Assembly: GCA_966250335.1 (NCBI GenBank)
Contig: CBINGZ010000017.1
Location: 1 to 64,000 of the forward strand
Source: OLB7 sp966250335
GTDB taxonomy: Bacteria > Bacteroidota > Ignavibacteria > OLB7
Direction of reading: 5' to 3'
DNA: 64,000 nt
Shown here: positions 15,940 to 25,325 of the stretch, piece by piece
Position numbering within the stretch: the stretch's first letter is position 1
How the letters are laid out: each line of letters opens with the position of its first letter
Made by a program: the position numbers and the translations under genes
Notes under the pieces: model-generated
What the model was told of the DNA's origin: nothing
The model's input: the letters and a program-made list of their open reading frames with translations, nothing else
Database searches by the model: none

Positions 15940-17361
15940 TCATTCTTCCGAACGAGCCCGGAGCAGTCGCTTCGGGCTCGTTCCGTTCAGAAGCAGACCC
16001 GACAGAAGCGCCAGCCCGAATCCCCCCCACTCCAGCAGCAGCACGACCGCCGGCTCATGGACTTCGGAACCTGTGTAGGCGATATATGTGACCGGCGCGA
16101 TCAACGCCGTCCATAGCCATGCGCGCGACGAAGCCGAGCGGGTAAGCATCGGAACGAGATAGAGAGGAGCGACGAAGTACCAGACATGAACCTTCGCCGG
16201 CAGAACGATCTGAACCGTCAGCAGCAGCATTGCACGCCGGATCAGAAGCCCGACCTTCTCTTCCGGTGTTCCGTTCCCCGGTGACCACAACGACACGAGC
16301 AGAAATATCGCGAACTGAAGCGTAGTGGTGACGGTCCCCGCAATCGAGTTCGAGGGCTGGACCTTCAACTCGTCCAGCAGCCCCTTGACCGCATAATAGA
16401 CGCCCCCGTTGAACTCGTAGTAGTTGGTGAACCTCATCATCACCTCGGTGTAGTTCCTCCAGGCCGCCCCATCCAGAAAGGGGGTGAAGAGGAGGAGCGC
16501 GGGGACCGAGAGCAGGAGCCCGGCGACGATCTCATGCCGCCGCAGAAACCGGGCCCAGAGCGGGAGGAGCACCAGCGGGAACACCCGGAGCGCTCCGCCG
16601 AGCGACAGACCTGCCAGAGACGCCCCCCGATCTCTCCCCTCGACCGAACCGATGATGAAGGGATAGAGCGCCAGCCCGATCCCAAGAACCCAGAGGGCGT
16701 CGGTATGCCCCTGCCCCGCCAGCTCTACGACCGGCAGCGGATGCCAGGCGTAGAGCACGGCCCGCGTCCTCGACACCCCAAGCGCGGAGAGGATCCTCAG
16801 CAGCAGCAGGATCGCCGCCGTCTCCATCCCGATCAGCAGGATCTTGTAGACGTAGTAGCCCGCAATGTAGCTCTCCGATATGATCTCCCCGACGGCCGCG
16901 CATCCCGCGAAGAAGAGCGCCGCCCCCGGAGGATAGATCGTATTGGTGGCAGGATACCCCTGCACGGCAAAGAGATCGTCGTGGAAGCGCGCATAGGCGG
17001 TGTCGGCGGGAACGCGGGCGTAGGGGCTCTCTCCATGAAGCACGAGCCGTCCGTCCCAGAGATAGCGGTAGGCGTCGTCCGAGAGCGACGGAGAGAGCGG
17101 CAGAACCGTCAGCCGGAGCAGCAGCGCAACGGCCACGATCCCGCCGGCGGAGAGCTCGATCCCCCGGCTTTCATATCGATATGCGAGAAGATAGAGAAAT
17201 GCCCCGGCCGCGACCGTAAGGATCGCATACGGAACGAACGCCTCGCGGAGATCACCGAGGAAGAGAAGCGGAGCCAGAAGAAGCGAAAGGATGACGGCGG
17301 GAAGAAGGAGCGACAGACGACCGGCCGTCGCTCCTGAACGGGGATCGCCGTGGGAACGCAT
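15940..17361 (-). CDS. GT-C mannosyltransferase-like membrane glycosyltransferase (GT87/MptA-B type)
   Basis: This 473-residue protein has roughly 11-13 membrane helices. The first extracytoplasmic loop carries the GT-C signature SDDAYRYLWDGRLVLHGESP, with acidic residues typical of polyprenyl-phosphate-sugar-dependent mannosyltransferases. Further family-like segments are TNTIYPPGAALFF and LYAWHPLPVVELAGQGHTDA. It probably adds a hexose from a lipid-linked donor on the periplasmic side; substrate unknown. The start at 17361 is chosen because its ATG shares one base with the stop of the upstream RsbW-like gene (TGATG), giving coupled translation; the longer open frame runs through that gene out of frame. 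Confidence 0.85.
   Translation of the reverse strand: MRSHGDPRSGATAGRLSLLLPAVILSLLLAPLLFLGDLREAFVPYAILTVAAGAFLYLLAYRYESRGIELSAGGIVAVALLLRLTVLPLSPSLSDDAYRYLWDGRLVLHGESPYARVPADTAYARFHDDLFAVQGYPATNTIYPPGAALFFAGCAAVGEIISESYIAGYYVYKILLIGMETAAILLLLRILSALGVSRTRAVLYAWHPLPVVELAGQGHTDALWVLGIGLALYPFIIGSVEGRDRGASLAGLSLGGALRVFPLVLLPLWARFLRRHEIVAGLLLSVPALLLFTPFLDGAAWRNYTEVMMRFTNYYEFNGGVYYAVKGLLDELKVQPSNSIAGTVTTTLQFAIFLLVSLWSPGNGTPEEKVGLLIRRAMLLLTVQIVLPAKVHVWYFVAPLYLVPMLTRSASSRAWLWTALIAPVTYIAYTGSEVHEPAVVLLLEWGGFGLALLSGLLLNGTSPKRLLRARSEE
15950..15983 (+). terminator. Hairpin at the convergent gene ends
   Basis: GAACGAGCCCG pairs with CGGGCTCGTTC (11 bp) around a 12-base loop. It lies 25 bases past the lipoprotein stop, inside the last codons of the opposing gene. 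No strong T-run follows. Confidence 0.45.
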
Positions 17362-17771
17362 CACTCGCGGGCGCAGAGGAACTCGACCCTCATACCGCTC
17401 TCGGTCCGCACGGCGCGCAGGTCGCGCATCAACGCCCCGATGATGAACATCCCCCGCCCGCTCTCGCGCAGAAGGTTCTCGGGGCTGACGGGATCGGCGA
17501 CCTCCTCGATCTCGAATCCCTCCCCCTGATCCTCCACCATGCAGTGGATCCCCTCCGGCCGGCACTCCAGCCTGTACCGGACCCGTTTCGATGCGTCGGC
17601 CTTGTTGCCGTGGACGATGGCGTTGTTGACCGCCTCGGTCAGCGCGATCACCAGGTTGTGGAACTGGTCGTCGCTGACCGGGCAGAGCCCGCGGATCTCT
17701 TCAAGAAGCCGTGGGACCGCCGAGAGCTCGCTCTTGACGGAAGGAATATCGCGATCCAGAAGTATGTTCAA
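17361..17771 (-). CDS. RsbW-like anti-sigma/serine kinase (HATPase)
   Basis: A 136-residue single-domain GHKL ATPase of the RsbW/SpoIIAB kind. The N box is ALTEAVNNAIVHGN (near residues 44-57), the G1 box VEDQGEGF (near 79-86) and the G2 box ESGRGMFIIGAL (near 103-114). Such proteins bind and inhibit a sigma factor, or phosphorylate an STAS anti-sigma antagonist, in partner-switching circuits. No sigma factor or STAS protein is adjacent, so its partners lie elsewhere. Its stop overlaps the start of the membrane glycosyltransferase by one base. Confidence 0.88.
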   Translation of the reverse strand: MNILLDRDIPSVKSELSAVPRLLEEIRGLCPVSDDQFHNLVIALTEAVNNAIVHGNKADASKRVRYRLECRPEGIHCMVEDQGEGFEIEEVADPVSPENLLRESGRGMFIIGALMRDLRAVRTESGMRVEFLCARE

Positions 17772-17795
17772 GTCGGTATCCGGTTGAGCCGAAAA

Positions 17796-19712
17796 CTACA
17801 ACTTCGTAGCAACAGACAAAAACATCCAGGGGACCCGCGACACCAGTTCGCTCTGATCGAAACGATGCTCCCACCATCCCGTGAAGCTCACCGAGGAGCG
17901 CTCCGAGAGAACAACCTCGATACGGGCGGTCGGCCCCACCGACGTGCGGTCGGAAAACGGCTCCAGCACGTTCCGTCTGTCGGCACGGAAGATCTTCACG
18001 CGAGACAACTGCCCCCCCGCCCCGAACAGAAGCCTCTCGACGCCGGAGGTGAGGAGCTCGACGTTCAGCACCTCCGTCCGGGTCCTCTCCAGCGGGCTCT
18101 CCGCGAACTGCGCCCAGCTGAACGTGGATCGTTCGGAGATACGCATCTCACCGACAGTGGTAAGCCTCAGGGTCGGGGTGATTGCAATGGCGATGGAATC
18201 GCGCAGACTGAGCTGGCGAGAGGAACGCCCGCGGATGTTCTGGGAACGTCCCTCGAAATCGTACTCGGTGTAGTTGGCGGTCACCTCCGCCTGCAGATCG
18301 TTCCGGAAACTGCTGTCGGGGGCGTAGCGCACCGTGGGGGCAAGCCGGAAGATCCGGTTCCAGTTGTTGTCGTTGCTGTTGCGGCCGGAGAGGTAGACCA
18401 GATGAGTCAGAAAGAACTGACCCACAAGATCGAGCCCCAGGTAGGGACTCAACCGGGCCGCATAGCGGATATGCCCCTGGATCGACTGCTCGTCACGATC
18501 GTCGAAGTTCTCGGCCGGCGTGTCGAAGCGGAAAATGGCGAGCGAACCGTCGACGGAAAACGTGTCTCGATTTCCGATACGATACATCGCGCTCCCCCCC
18601 AGCAGAAGCTGCTGCGACACGAAATCGCTCGTGGCGTTCCGCGCCCGCTTCTGCTTCAGTTCGGTCTCGCTGACCGGGAGGGTCGCCTCCACAAGGTTCC
18701 GCTCCTCGTTGGTGAGATACTCCAGACGCCCGGCCACTTCCGCATGATCCGGAGTCCATCGCATTGCGACAGTGGAGCCTATCGAGAAGGAGTTGATGTC
18801 GTAGCGGAACGGATCGGGGTCGCGGGGGAGCGGCGGAAGCCCCTCGTTGACCTCCCACCGGGCATCGCCGCGGCTGCCGATGCTGGCAAGGATATCGACC
18901 CCCAGGTCCTCTCCCATCGGGAACTGAAGGATGGAGGCGATATCGAGCCGCTGGTTCCTGCGCGCGAGCAGGGCGTTGTAGGTAAGGCCGCCGTACTGGA
19001 TGATCTCCGTCTCCTCGCGCCTTACATATTGATCGGTGTTCGATAGAACGTAGCGCCCCTGCAGGTCGCCGTACGCCCCTTCCTCGAACTCGCGCCGGAT
19101 GCTGAGATCGAAATATCCGTGGCTGTTCCTGAGGGGCGCCAGATCGTACATCCTTCCCCGTCCCGCCGCCTTCACGAAATATCCGCTCAGGTCTCCCTCG
19201 GCCCCCGCCTCGCCGTAGAGACCGGCGCCGACGTTGGTCACGTTGAGCTGTCTGTTGTAGGCGCCGCCGGCCGCAAGCCCCACGTAGTTCAGGCTGTCGG
19301 TCAGCCTGAGCCCGACGCCGCTGAAGGAGGTCGCCGTGTTGTTGAGCCCCGGTATCAGGACCGCGACCCGATCGAGATCGTTCGTGAGCGTTCCGTCGGC
19401 AAGAAGGAAGGGATGGAGATAGGTCGTCAGAGGATATTCCACATCGACGAGCGCGTCGACCTGGTCCTTGGTGCTGGCCGATTGAAGAAGGGTCGTGGTC
19501 GAATAGAGGGAGCCGCGAACCGCCCCAAGGAGCAGGCCGCCGAATCTGTAGTCGGCGATGATCGAGGTGGCGTGCGTGGCCTCGTAGCGTTCGGACTTCG
19601 CGGTGATCGACTGGCGCTCCAGCGAGTCGGGGAAATCGGGCACCTGCGCGGCGGCCGGAAGGAAGGTCAGAGCCAGGAGGAAGAGGATCGATATCGTGAA
19701 GCGGACATGCAA
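17796..19712 (-). CDS. Outer-membrane beta-barrel protein, uncharacterised
   Basis: A 638-residue protein with signal peptide (MHVRFTISILFLLALTFLPA, cleaved after AAAQ). Long runs of alternating strands such as YGDLQGRYVLSNTDQYVR and NSFSIGSTVAMRWTPDHAEV follow. It ends MFLSVATKL, a weak barrel-closing strand with a hydrophobic penultimate pattern. There is no plug domain or TonB box, so it is not a receptor of that class. Length and repeated strands suggest a large barrel of 20 or more strands, perhaps a porin or assembly factor. It is expressed on the same strand as the RsbW-like gene, 24 bases upstream of it. Confidence 0.78.
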   Translation of the reverse strand: MHVRFTISILFLLALTFLPAAAQVPDFPDSLERQSITAKSERYEATHATSIIADYRFGGLLLGAVRGSLYSTTTLLQSASTKDQVDALVDVEYPLTTYLHPFLLADGTLTNDLDRVAVLIPGLNNTATSFSGVGLRLTDSLNYVGLAAGGAYNRQLNVTNVGAGLYGEAGAEGDLSGYFVKAAGRGRMYDLAPLRNSHGYFDLSIRREFEEGAYGDLQGRYVLSNTDQYVRREETEIIQYGGLTYNALLARRNQRLDIASILQFPMGEDLGVDILASIGSRGDARWEVNEGLPPLPRDPDPFRYDINSFSIGSTVAMRWTPDHAEVAGRLEYLTNEERNLVEATLPVSETELKQKRARNATSDFVSQQLLLGGSAMYRIGNRDTFSVDGSLAIFRFDTPAENFDDRDEQSIQGHIRYAARLSPYLGLDLVGQFFLTHLVYLSGRNSNDNNWNRIFRLAPTVRYAPDSSFRNDLQAEVTANYTEYDFEGRSQNIRGRSSRQLSLRDSIAIAITPTLRLTTVGEMRISERSTFSWAQFAESPLERTRTEVLNVELLTSGVERLLFGAGGQLSRVKIFRADRRNVLEPFSDRTSVGPTARIEVVLSERSSVSFTGWWEHRFDQSELVSRVPWMFLSVATKL

Positions 19713-19784
19713 ACTGTTCCTCCGGTCGGCATGGGGATCATGGCATCTGCATACTAATCGAGCTGCGACATATCAGAACCGGCT

Positions 19785-21092
19785 TCACTCTGCGAACGCC
19801 GCGTGCAGCTTCAGCACCGCCTCCATCCCCTCGGGAAGAGCGGCGCTCACCGCCCGCGCGTCGATTCCCCCCTGCACGGCGGCGATCGACGCCGTGCCGA
19901 TCACGCCGAAAAACCTCGACATATCGTCTCCCGACACCCCGCGCTCGCGCGCCAGCGAGACGATCGTGACATCCGTGATCCTCGTCTCCACGCTCTCCCC
20001 CAGTTCGGCCAGGGGGAGATCCGCCGGGAGCACCGGGCGCGTCGTGACAAGCCTGACCCGCCGCCGTGACTGATGTCTCCAGAGGATCGGCACACGGGTC
20101 GACAAGGTTTGCGCGAACCGCTCGATGTCGAGATTCGCCGTTTCGGTCTCCAGCGAAATCACCGACGCCTCCGGAAGCGTGACGATCGAATAGCAATCCT
20201 CGTCCGGCCCCACCCTGCCGTCGATGACGGTCGAGGCGCCGTCCAGCTTGGTGATCACCAGCGGAATCGCTCCACGCTCCACCGGACGCACGGTCCTGGG
20301 ATGAAGCACCTTGGCTCCGAGCTCGGCGAGCGTATGCGCCATCGCGTAGCTGAGGTGCGGAAGCGTCCGCGCGTCCGGGACGATGGCCGGATCGGCCGTC
20401 AGGATGCCGGGGACGTTCGTGTAGATCCGCACCTCCTCGGAGCCGATCATCTCCCCCAGCATCGTGGCCGTGTACGAAGAGCTCTCCCGTCCCATCGTCG
20501 TCGCCTGACCGGAAACTCCTCGCGCGATATACCCTTCCGTCACCACCAGACCTCCGGCCCTGAGCGGAGGGAGCAGACGGGCCGCCACCCTCTCGCGCGT
20601 CAGGTCGAACCTGGGGCGCGCGTACCGGTAGGCGTCGTCGGTGATGATGATATCGAGAGCCGAGATTCCCAGCGCCCCCTCCGACTCGTTCAGCGCCGCC
20701 GTGACGATCGTGGAGGAGAAGCGCTCGCCGAAATGGACGATCAGGTCGAGTGTACGGGAGGAGAGCTCTCTGACGATCGAGAGCCCCTTCACGACGTTCC
20801 CCAGCCGCTCGGCGAACGGCGCGACCTCCGCCGACCAGCGTTCGTAGGAATCGGAGCCGAGCACGGCGCGGGCCACCGCGTGATGATGTTCCAGGATCGC
20901 CTCCAGCCGCCGCGCGGCGTCGGCCGGATCGGCAGGGGCCGCATGAGCGAGCCCCTCCAGCATGTTGGTGACGTCGGCGAAGGCGCTCACCACCACCAGC
21001 AGCGGTCTCGGCAGTTGGCGAATCTCATGGAGCACACGGCGGATCCCCTCATGTCCGTTGAGGAGGGCGCCGCCGAACTTGACAACAATCAT
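19785..21092 (-). CDS. lysC: Aspartate kinase
   Basis: A 435-residue aspartokinase, catalysing ATP-dependent phosphorylation of aspartate, the first step to lysine, threonine, methionine and diaminopimelate. Visible motifs are MIVVKFGGALL at the N-terminus, ALDIIITDDAYRYARPRFD in the middle, and VTEGYIARGVSGQATTMGRE with SSSYTATMLGEMI for nucleotide and substrate binding. VRIYTNVPGILTADP and HPRTVRPV follow. The last 120 residues form regulatory ACT domains. Start at 21092 gives the normal N-terminus; upstream residues in frame are not kinase-like. It is a monofunctional enzyme with no fused homoserine dehydrogenase. Confidence 0.95.
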   Translation of the reverse strand: MIVVKFGGALLNGHEGIRRVLHEIRQLPRPLLVVVSAFADVTNMLEGLAHAAPADPADAARRLEAILEHHHAVARAVLGSDSYERWSAEVAPFAERLGNVVKGLSIVRELSSRTLDLIVHFGERFSSTIVTAALNESEGALGISALDIIITDDAYRYARPRFDLTRERVAARLLPPLRAGGLVVTEGYIARGVSGQATTMGRESSSYTATMLGEMIGSEEVRIYTNVPGILTADPAIVPDARTLPHLSYAMAHTLAELGAKVLHPRTVRPVERGAIPLVITKLDGASTVIDGRVGPDEDCYSIVTLPEASVISLETETANLDIERFAQTLSTRVPILWRHQSRRRVRLVTTRPVLPADLPLAELGESVETRITDVTIVSLARERGVSGDDMSRFFGVIGTASIAAVQGGIDARAVSAALPEGMEAVLKLHAAFAE

Positions 21093-21102
21093 CCGAGGTA
21101 GA

Positions 21103-21348
21103 TCAGCGTGGAGATAACGATCGTGAAGGGTTGCCGAAATGGCGGCCTGAGGAGAGGAAGACCGGAACGGTTTCCGATCCGGTCGATTCCTCGGCATCGT
21201 TCAGTACGTTCAGCAGGTCGCGCGAGCGTCGCCAGTCGCCGTAATAGCGCACCAGTTGATGGATGACGCCGGTCGGCAGACTGCGGATGGGGGCGGCCTC
21301 GGTCAGCATCGACCTGAGGGAATGCGATCCTGCTCTCTTTCGTGTCAT
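21103..21348 (-). CDS. Small hypothetical protein upstream of lysC
   Basis: An 81-residue frame with an amphipathic centre (TGVIHQLVRYYGDWRRSRDLLNVL would be a helix pair) and charged ends. It ends ten bases before the lysC start on the same strand, which is operon-like spacing, and fills the gap between metG and lysC. It has an ATG start but no clear ribosome-binding site and no recognised family. A competing frame over the same bases looks less protein-like. Confidence 0.45.
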   Translation of the reverse strand: MTRKRAGSHSLRSMLTEAAPIRSLPTGVIHQLVRYYGDWRRSRDLLNVLNDAEESTGSETVPVFLSSGRHFGNPSRSLSPR

Positions 21349-21436
21349 CGTCGTCGGGTTTGAGAAAGTGATCCTGCACTACCGACCGAAGGTACTAAAC
21401 CGGAGGAGATCCCGGACCGCTCACATCCTATCCCGT

Positions 21437-23653
21437 CTACCGCACGATGAACCCGTCGTCGACGCCGTCGTCGACGCCGTCGTCGCTCATCACGGTCACC
21501 AGGGTCGGGACTCCGTCGGGAGAGTTGGCGGCAAGGAGCATCCCCTGCGACTCCTGCCCCATCAGCTTTGCCGGTTTCAGATTCGCCACCACCACGATCT
21601 TCCGGCCGACGATCGTCTCCGGGTCGTACTCCTTGCCGACCCCGGCGAGTATCTGCCGGTCCAGATCCCCTATTCTGATCTGAAGCTTCAGAAGTTTCTC
21701 AGATTTCTTCACCCGCTCGGCCGCCATGACGGTGGCGATCCGCAGGTCGAGCTTCATCACCTCGTCGATCGTCACCTCCGGCTTCAGCTCCACCCTGATC
21801 GGCTCCTTCGCTCCGGAGAGCGGGGCGGCAGCCGCGTTCAGCCGCGCCACTTCCGCCTCCACGACCTCGTCGGTCACCTTGGTGAAAAGGATCACCGGCT
21901 CGCCGATCTTGTGTCCGGTCGGAACGGCCGGCCGTCCCGCGCTCCACCAGTCGTCCGACGCCTGGCGTGCAAGCCCGAGCGACTCGAAGATCCTGGCGCT
22001 GGTGAACGGCACGATCGGCTCGAAGAGGATCGCCAGCGACCTGACGATCTGGACGCAGATGTTGAGGGAGACGGCGCACCGCTCCGGCTGCTCCTTCCGC
22101 GTCTTCCACGGCTCGGAATCGTTGAAGTACTTGTTGGCCGCGCGGGCCACGTTCATCGTCTCCAGCACCGCGTCACGGAAACGGAACGACTCGTAGAGCG
22201 ATGCGATCTCCCCGGGCGCGCGCGCAAGCGTCGCCAGCATGACAAGATCGTTTCGCGTGAGATATTTCAGGTACTTGGGAACGAGCTCGTCGACGATCGA
22301 CTCGATCTCCCGGCCGGCCGCCGAAGCGCGCCGCAGATCCTCGGTCAGCAGCGCCGCAAGGTCGGCCTCCTTCTCTCCGTTGACGACAAGCGACGGGAGC
22401 ACGCCGTCGTAGAACCGGGTCAGGAAGTCGAGCGCCCGCTTGACGTAGTTCCCCAGGATGTCGGCCAGCTCGTTGTTGGTCCGCGCCTGGTACTCGCGCC
22501 AGGTGAAGTCGGCATCCTTGTTCTCCGGCATGTTCGCCGCTATGGTGTAGCGGAGAGGATCGGGGGGATGCGACTCCAGGTATTGACGCAGGTCGATTCC
22601 CCACTTCTTCGACTTGGAGAACTTCGCCCCCTCAAGGTTCAGGAAGTTGCACGCGGGGACGTTGTCGGGAAGGATGTAGCGATCTCCCCCCGTGTCGTTG
22701 TACCCCGTGAGCATCGCCGGGAACATCAGGGTGTGGAACCAGATGTTGTCCTTGCCGATGAATGCGATATAACGGGTCTCCGGGTCGAGCCACCACCGCT
22801 TCCAGGCGTCGGGCTCGCCGCGGCGGGCGCCGAGCACCTTGGTGTTGGTGATATATCCGAACGGAGCATCGAACCAGACGTAGAGCTTCTTCCCCTCGTA
22901 GCCGGGGAGAGGGACGTCGATCCCCCACGACAGATCGCGGGTGATGGCACGATCCCCCAGCCCCTGCTTCAACCAGCTCCTCGACTGCTGCAGGACGTGA
23001 TCGCGCCAGTCGCGATCGTGCGACTCCACGTAGCTCTCCAGCCGCTCCTGGAAATCTCCCAGCTTGAAGTAGAAATGCTTCGTGGGACGAAGTTCCGGGG
23101 TCTTGCCGGAGACCTTGCTGATCGGGTTCTTCAGTTCGGTCTGATCGTAGGTCGAGGAGCAGACGTCGCACTGATCGCCGCGCGCCCCCTCGGAGCCGCA
23201 GACGGGGCAGGTCCCCTCGACGAACCTGTCGGGAAGGAACATCCGCGCCTCGGGATCGAAGAACTGCTCCTCCTCCTTCTCCACCAGATAGCCGCGCTCG
23301 TGAAGCGCCAGGAAGAACTCGCGGGCGGTCTCGTGATGCTCCGGCCAGGTGGTCCGTCCGAACAGGTCGAAATCGATCCCGAGCCCGCGGAACGCCTCTT
23401 CGTTCGCGGCATGATATTTATCGACGATCTCGCGCGGGCTCACTCCCTCCTCGATGGAGGAGATCATCATCGCCACGCCGTGCTCGTCCGAACCCGATAT
23501 ATGAATGACTTCGCGGCCGCACGCGCGCAGGAACCGCGTGTACATGTCGGCCGGGAGATAGGCTCCGGCGACATGACCGAGATGGATATATCCGTTGGCA
23601 TAGGGGAGCGCGCTTGTAACGAGCGTGCGCCCGAACGTTCGATCGTGGCTCAA
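21437..23653 (-). CDS. metG: Methionyl-tRNA synthetase with C-terminal tRNA-binding domain
   Basis: A 738-residue class I synthetase that charges tRNA-Met. The HIGH motif is YIHLGH (residues 22-27). A zinc-binding knuckle pair (CPVCGSEGARGDQCDVC) lies near residue 147, and the KMSKS loop appears as KFSKS near 344. The C-terminus holds an EMAP II/Arc1-type tRNA-binding OB fold (DLRIATVMAAERVKKSEKLL; GMLLAANSPDG), as in many dimeric bacterial MetG. The start is TTG at 23653 with GGA six bases upstream; no ATG fits. The last residues contain a short DDGV repeat encoded by a 12-bp tandem repeat. Confidence 0.96.
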   Translation of the reverse strand: MSHDRTFGRTLVTSALPYANGYIHLGHVAGAYLPADMYTRFLRACGREVIHISGSDEHGVAMMISSIEEGVSPREIVDKYHAANEEAFRGLGIDFDLFGRTTWPEHHETAREFFLALHERGYLVEKEEEQFFDPEARMFLPDRFVEGTCPVCGSEGARGDQCDVCSSTYDQTELKNPISKVSGKTPELRPTKHFYFKLGDFQERLESYVESHDRDWRDHVLQQSRSWLKQGLGDRAITRDLSWGIDVPLPGYEGKKLYVWFDAPFGYITNTKVLGARRGEPDAWKRWWLDPETRYIAFIGKDNIWFHTLMFPAMLTGYNDTGGDRYILPDNVPACNFLNLEGAKFSKSKKWGIDLRQYLESHPPDPLRYTIAANMPENKDADFTWREYQARTNNELADILGNYVKRALDFLTRFYDGVLPSLVVNGEKEADLAALLTEDLRRASAAGREIESIVDELVPKYLKYLTRNDLVMLATLARAPGEIASLYESFRFRDAVLETMNVARAANKYFNDSEPWKTRKEQPERCAVSLNICVQIVRSLAILFEPIVPFTSARIFESLGLARQASDDWWSAGRPAVPTGHKIGEPVILFTKVTDEVVEAEVARLNAAAAPLSGAKEPIRVELKPEVTIDEVMKLDLRIATVMAAERVKKSEKLLKLQIRIGDLDRQILAGVGKEYDPETIVGRKIVVVANLKPAKLMGQESQGMLLAANSPDGVPTLVTVMSDDGVDDGVDDGFIVR
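21453..21485. repeat. 12-bp tandem repeat at the 3' end of metG
   Basis: CCGTCGTCGACG is repeated 2.75 times, encoding DDGV units just before the stop codon of metG. Because 12 is divisible by three, copy-number change would lengthen or shorten the protein tail without a frameshift. Confidence 0.85.
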
Positions 23654-23728
23654 GTTGATTCCGATCCCGTAGTTGATGTCAGCAGTTGATGAACACGACG
23701 CGGAGCCGCCCCGCGCTGAGGGGAGATC

Positions 23729-25093
23729 CTACTGCGATTCGCCGGCGAAGGCATCGAGCCCGTTCTCCGGGGAATCGCGGTTGAGGTCCTCTATCTTCAC
23801 CTGAACGACCCGTCTGTTGTAGGTCTTCAGCACGGTCATGCGGACCGAGTCCCGTTCGTAGCACTCATCGGCTTCCGGGATATGTCCGAACCATTTGTTG
23901 ACGAGCCCGCCGATGGTGGTGTAATCCTCCCCCTCCGGCAGCATGAACCCGTCGATGATCTCGTTGACGTCCGAGATCGTCATCGACGCGTTGACCACGT
24001 ACGCCCCGTCGCCGACCGCTTCCACGCCGGAGGCTTCGTCGTCGTACTCGTCCTGGATCTCGCCGACCAGCTCCTCCAGAATATCCTCCATCGTGACCAG
24101 CCCCGCCGTCCCGCCGAACTCGTCGACGACGATGGCGAGATGGATCTTCCGCCGCTGGAATTCACGCAGCAGCTCGGAGATCGGCTTGGTCTCCGGCACG
24201 AAGTAGACGGGACGGAGAAGATCCTGAAGGATGATCAGATTGTCGTGCTCCAGGAGCATGATGATATCCTTGGAGTAGACGACGCCGACGATATTGTCGA
24301 TCGAATGCTCGAAGACCGGCATCCGGGTGTATCCTTCCTCGATCACGAACTTGATGATATCACCGGGGCTTGCCGAGATATCGAGTCCGACGATCGTGGT
24401 GCGCGGGACCATCACCTCCTTGATGATCTTGTCCCGGAAATCGAAGACGTTCTCCAGCAGCTCATGCTCCGCGTCCTCGATCGCTCCCCCCTCGCGCCCC
24501 TGCTCCAGCAGCAGACGGAGTTCCTCACCCGAATGGAAATGATCCGATTCCTTCGCGGCCTTCAGTCCGACCGTCCTCAGGATCAGATTCGCCATCCCGT
24601 TCAGGACGACGATGGCGGGCTTGAAGAGGAGATAGAAGTACCTGAGCGGGTACGAGAGAACCAGCGTCGTCTTCTCCGGCATCTGGATCGCCGCCGACTT
24701 CGGGGCAAGCTCGCCGAACACGATATGAAGGAACGTGATGAAGACGAACGCGATCGGGAGCGCGAACCTGTGGGCGAGCTCGTGATCGGCGGGCGTCCCC
24801 CCCGCAAGCCCCAGCATCACCATGATGCGGATAATGATCTCGGCCACGATCGGTTCACCCACCCAGCCCAGGCCGAGTGAGGCGAGCGTGATTCCAAGCT
24901 GCGTCGCCGACAGATATTCGTCGAGGTGGGTGATGAGACGTTGCGCCATTTTGGCCGTCTTGCTCCCCGTCTGCGCCAGCAGCTCTATCTGCGAGGCGCG
25001 AACCTTCACGATGGCGAACTCGGCCGCGACGAAGAACGCGTTGGCGAGCACAAGCACGAACGTGATAATCAATCCAAGGACCGGATCATCCAT
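23729..25093 (-). CDS. CNNM-domain/CBS/CorC-HlyC membrane protein
   Basis: A 454-residue protein of the hemolysin/CNNM (DUF21) family, linked to magnesium or cobalt handling. The N-terminal membrane domain has a first helix LGLIITFVLVLANAFFVAAE and the family's characteristic EFAIVKVR and LGLGWVGEP segments. Two CBS domains follow near residues 210-330 (IKEVMVPRTTIVGLD; YSKDIIMLL), and then a CorC/HlyC domain (IAIVVDEFGGTAGLVTMEDI; ELVGEIQDEYDDE; GLVNKWFGHIPE). It is next to metG on the same strand. Substrate and direction of transport are not shown by the sequence. Confidence 0.92.
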   Translation of the reverse strand: MDDPVLGLIITFVLVLANAFFVAAEFAIVKVRASQIELLAQTGSKTAKMAQRLITHLDEYLSATQLGITLASLGLGWVGEPIVAEIIIRIMVMLGLAGGTPADHELAHRFALPIAFVFITFLHIVFGELAPKSAAIQMPEKTTLVLSYPLRYFYLLFKPAIVVLNGMANLILRTVGLKAAKESDHFHSGEELRLLLEQGREGGAIEDAEHELLENVFDFRDKIIKEVMVPRTTIVGLDISASPGDIIKFVIEEGYTRMPVFEHSIDNIVGVVYSKDIIMLLEHDNLIILQDLLRPVYFVPETKPISELLREFQRRKIHLAIVVDEFGGTAGLVTMEDILEELVGEIQDEYDDEASGVEAVGDGAYVVNASMTISDVNEIIDGFMLPEGEDYTTIGGLVNKWFGHIPEADECYERDSVRMTVLKTYNRRVVQVKIEDLNRDSPENGLDAFAGESQ

Positions 25094-25325
25094 AGATGGA
25101 TCTCATCCCTCCCGATTGTGAAAGGGAAGACCGTGACGGTCCAGGGAACGGGTCTGAATCGCTGGTTGAAGAGTTGGCATCATCCATAATGAGTCGAAGA
25201 TAGTACGAGTTCACCACGTTGCACAAGAAGAGACCGATATTTTAACAACAAGAGGAAAAGGTGGAGAGTGTCCCGGATGAATGGTGATGATGGGATCGGA
25301 CGTGACATCGACGGCGAAAACGGCT

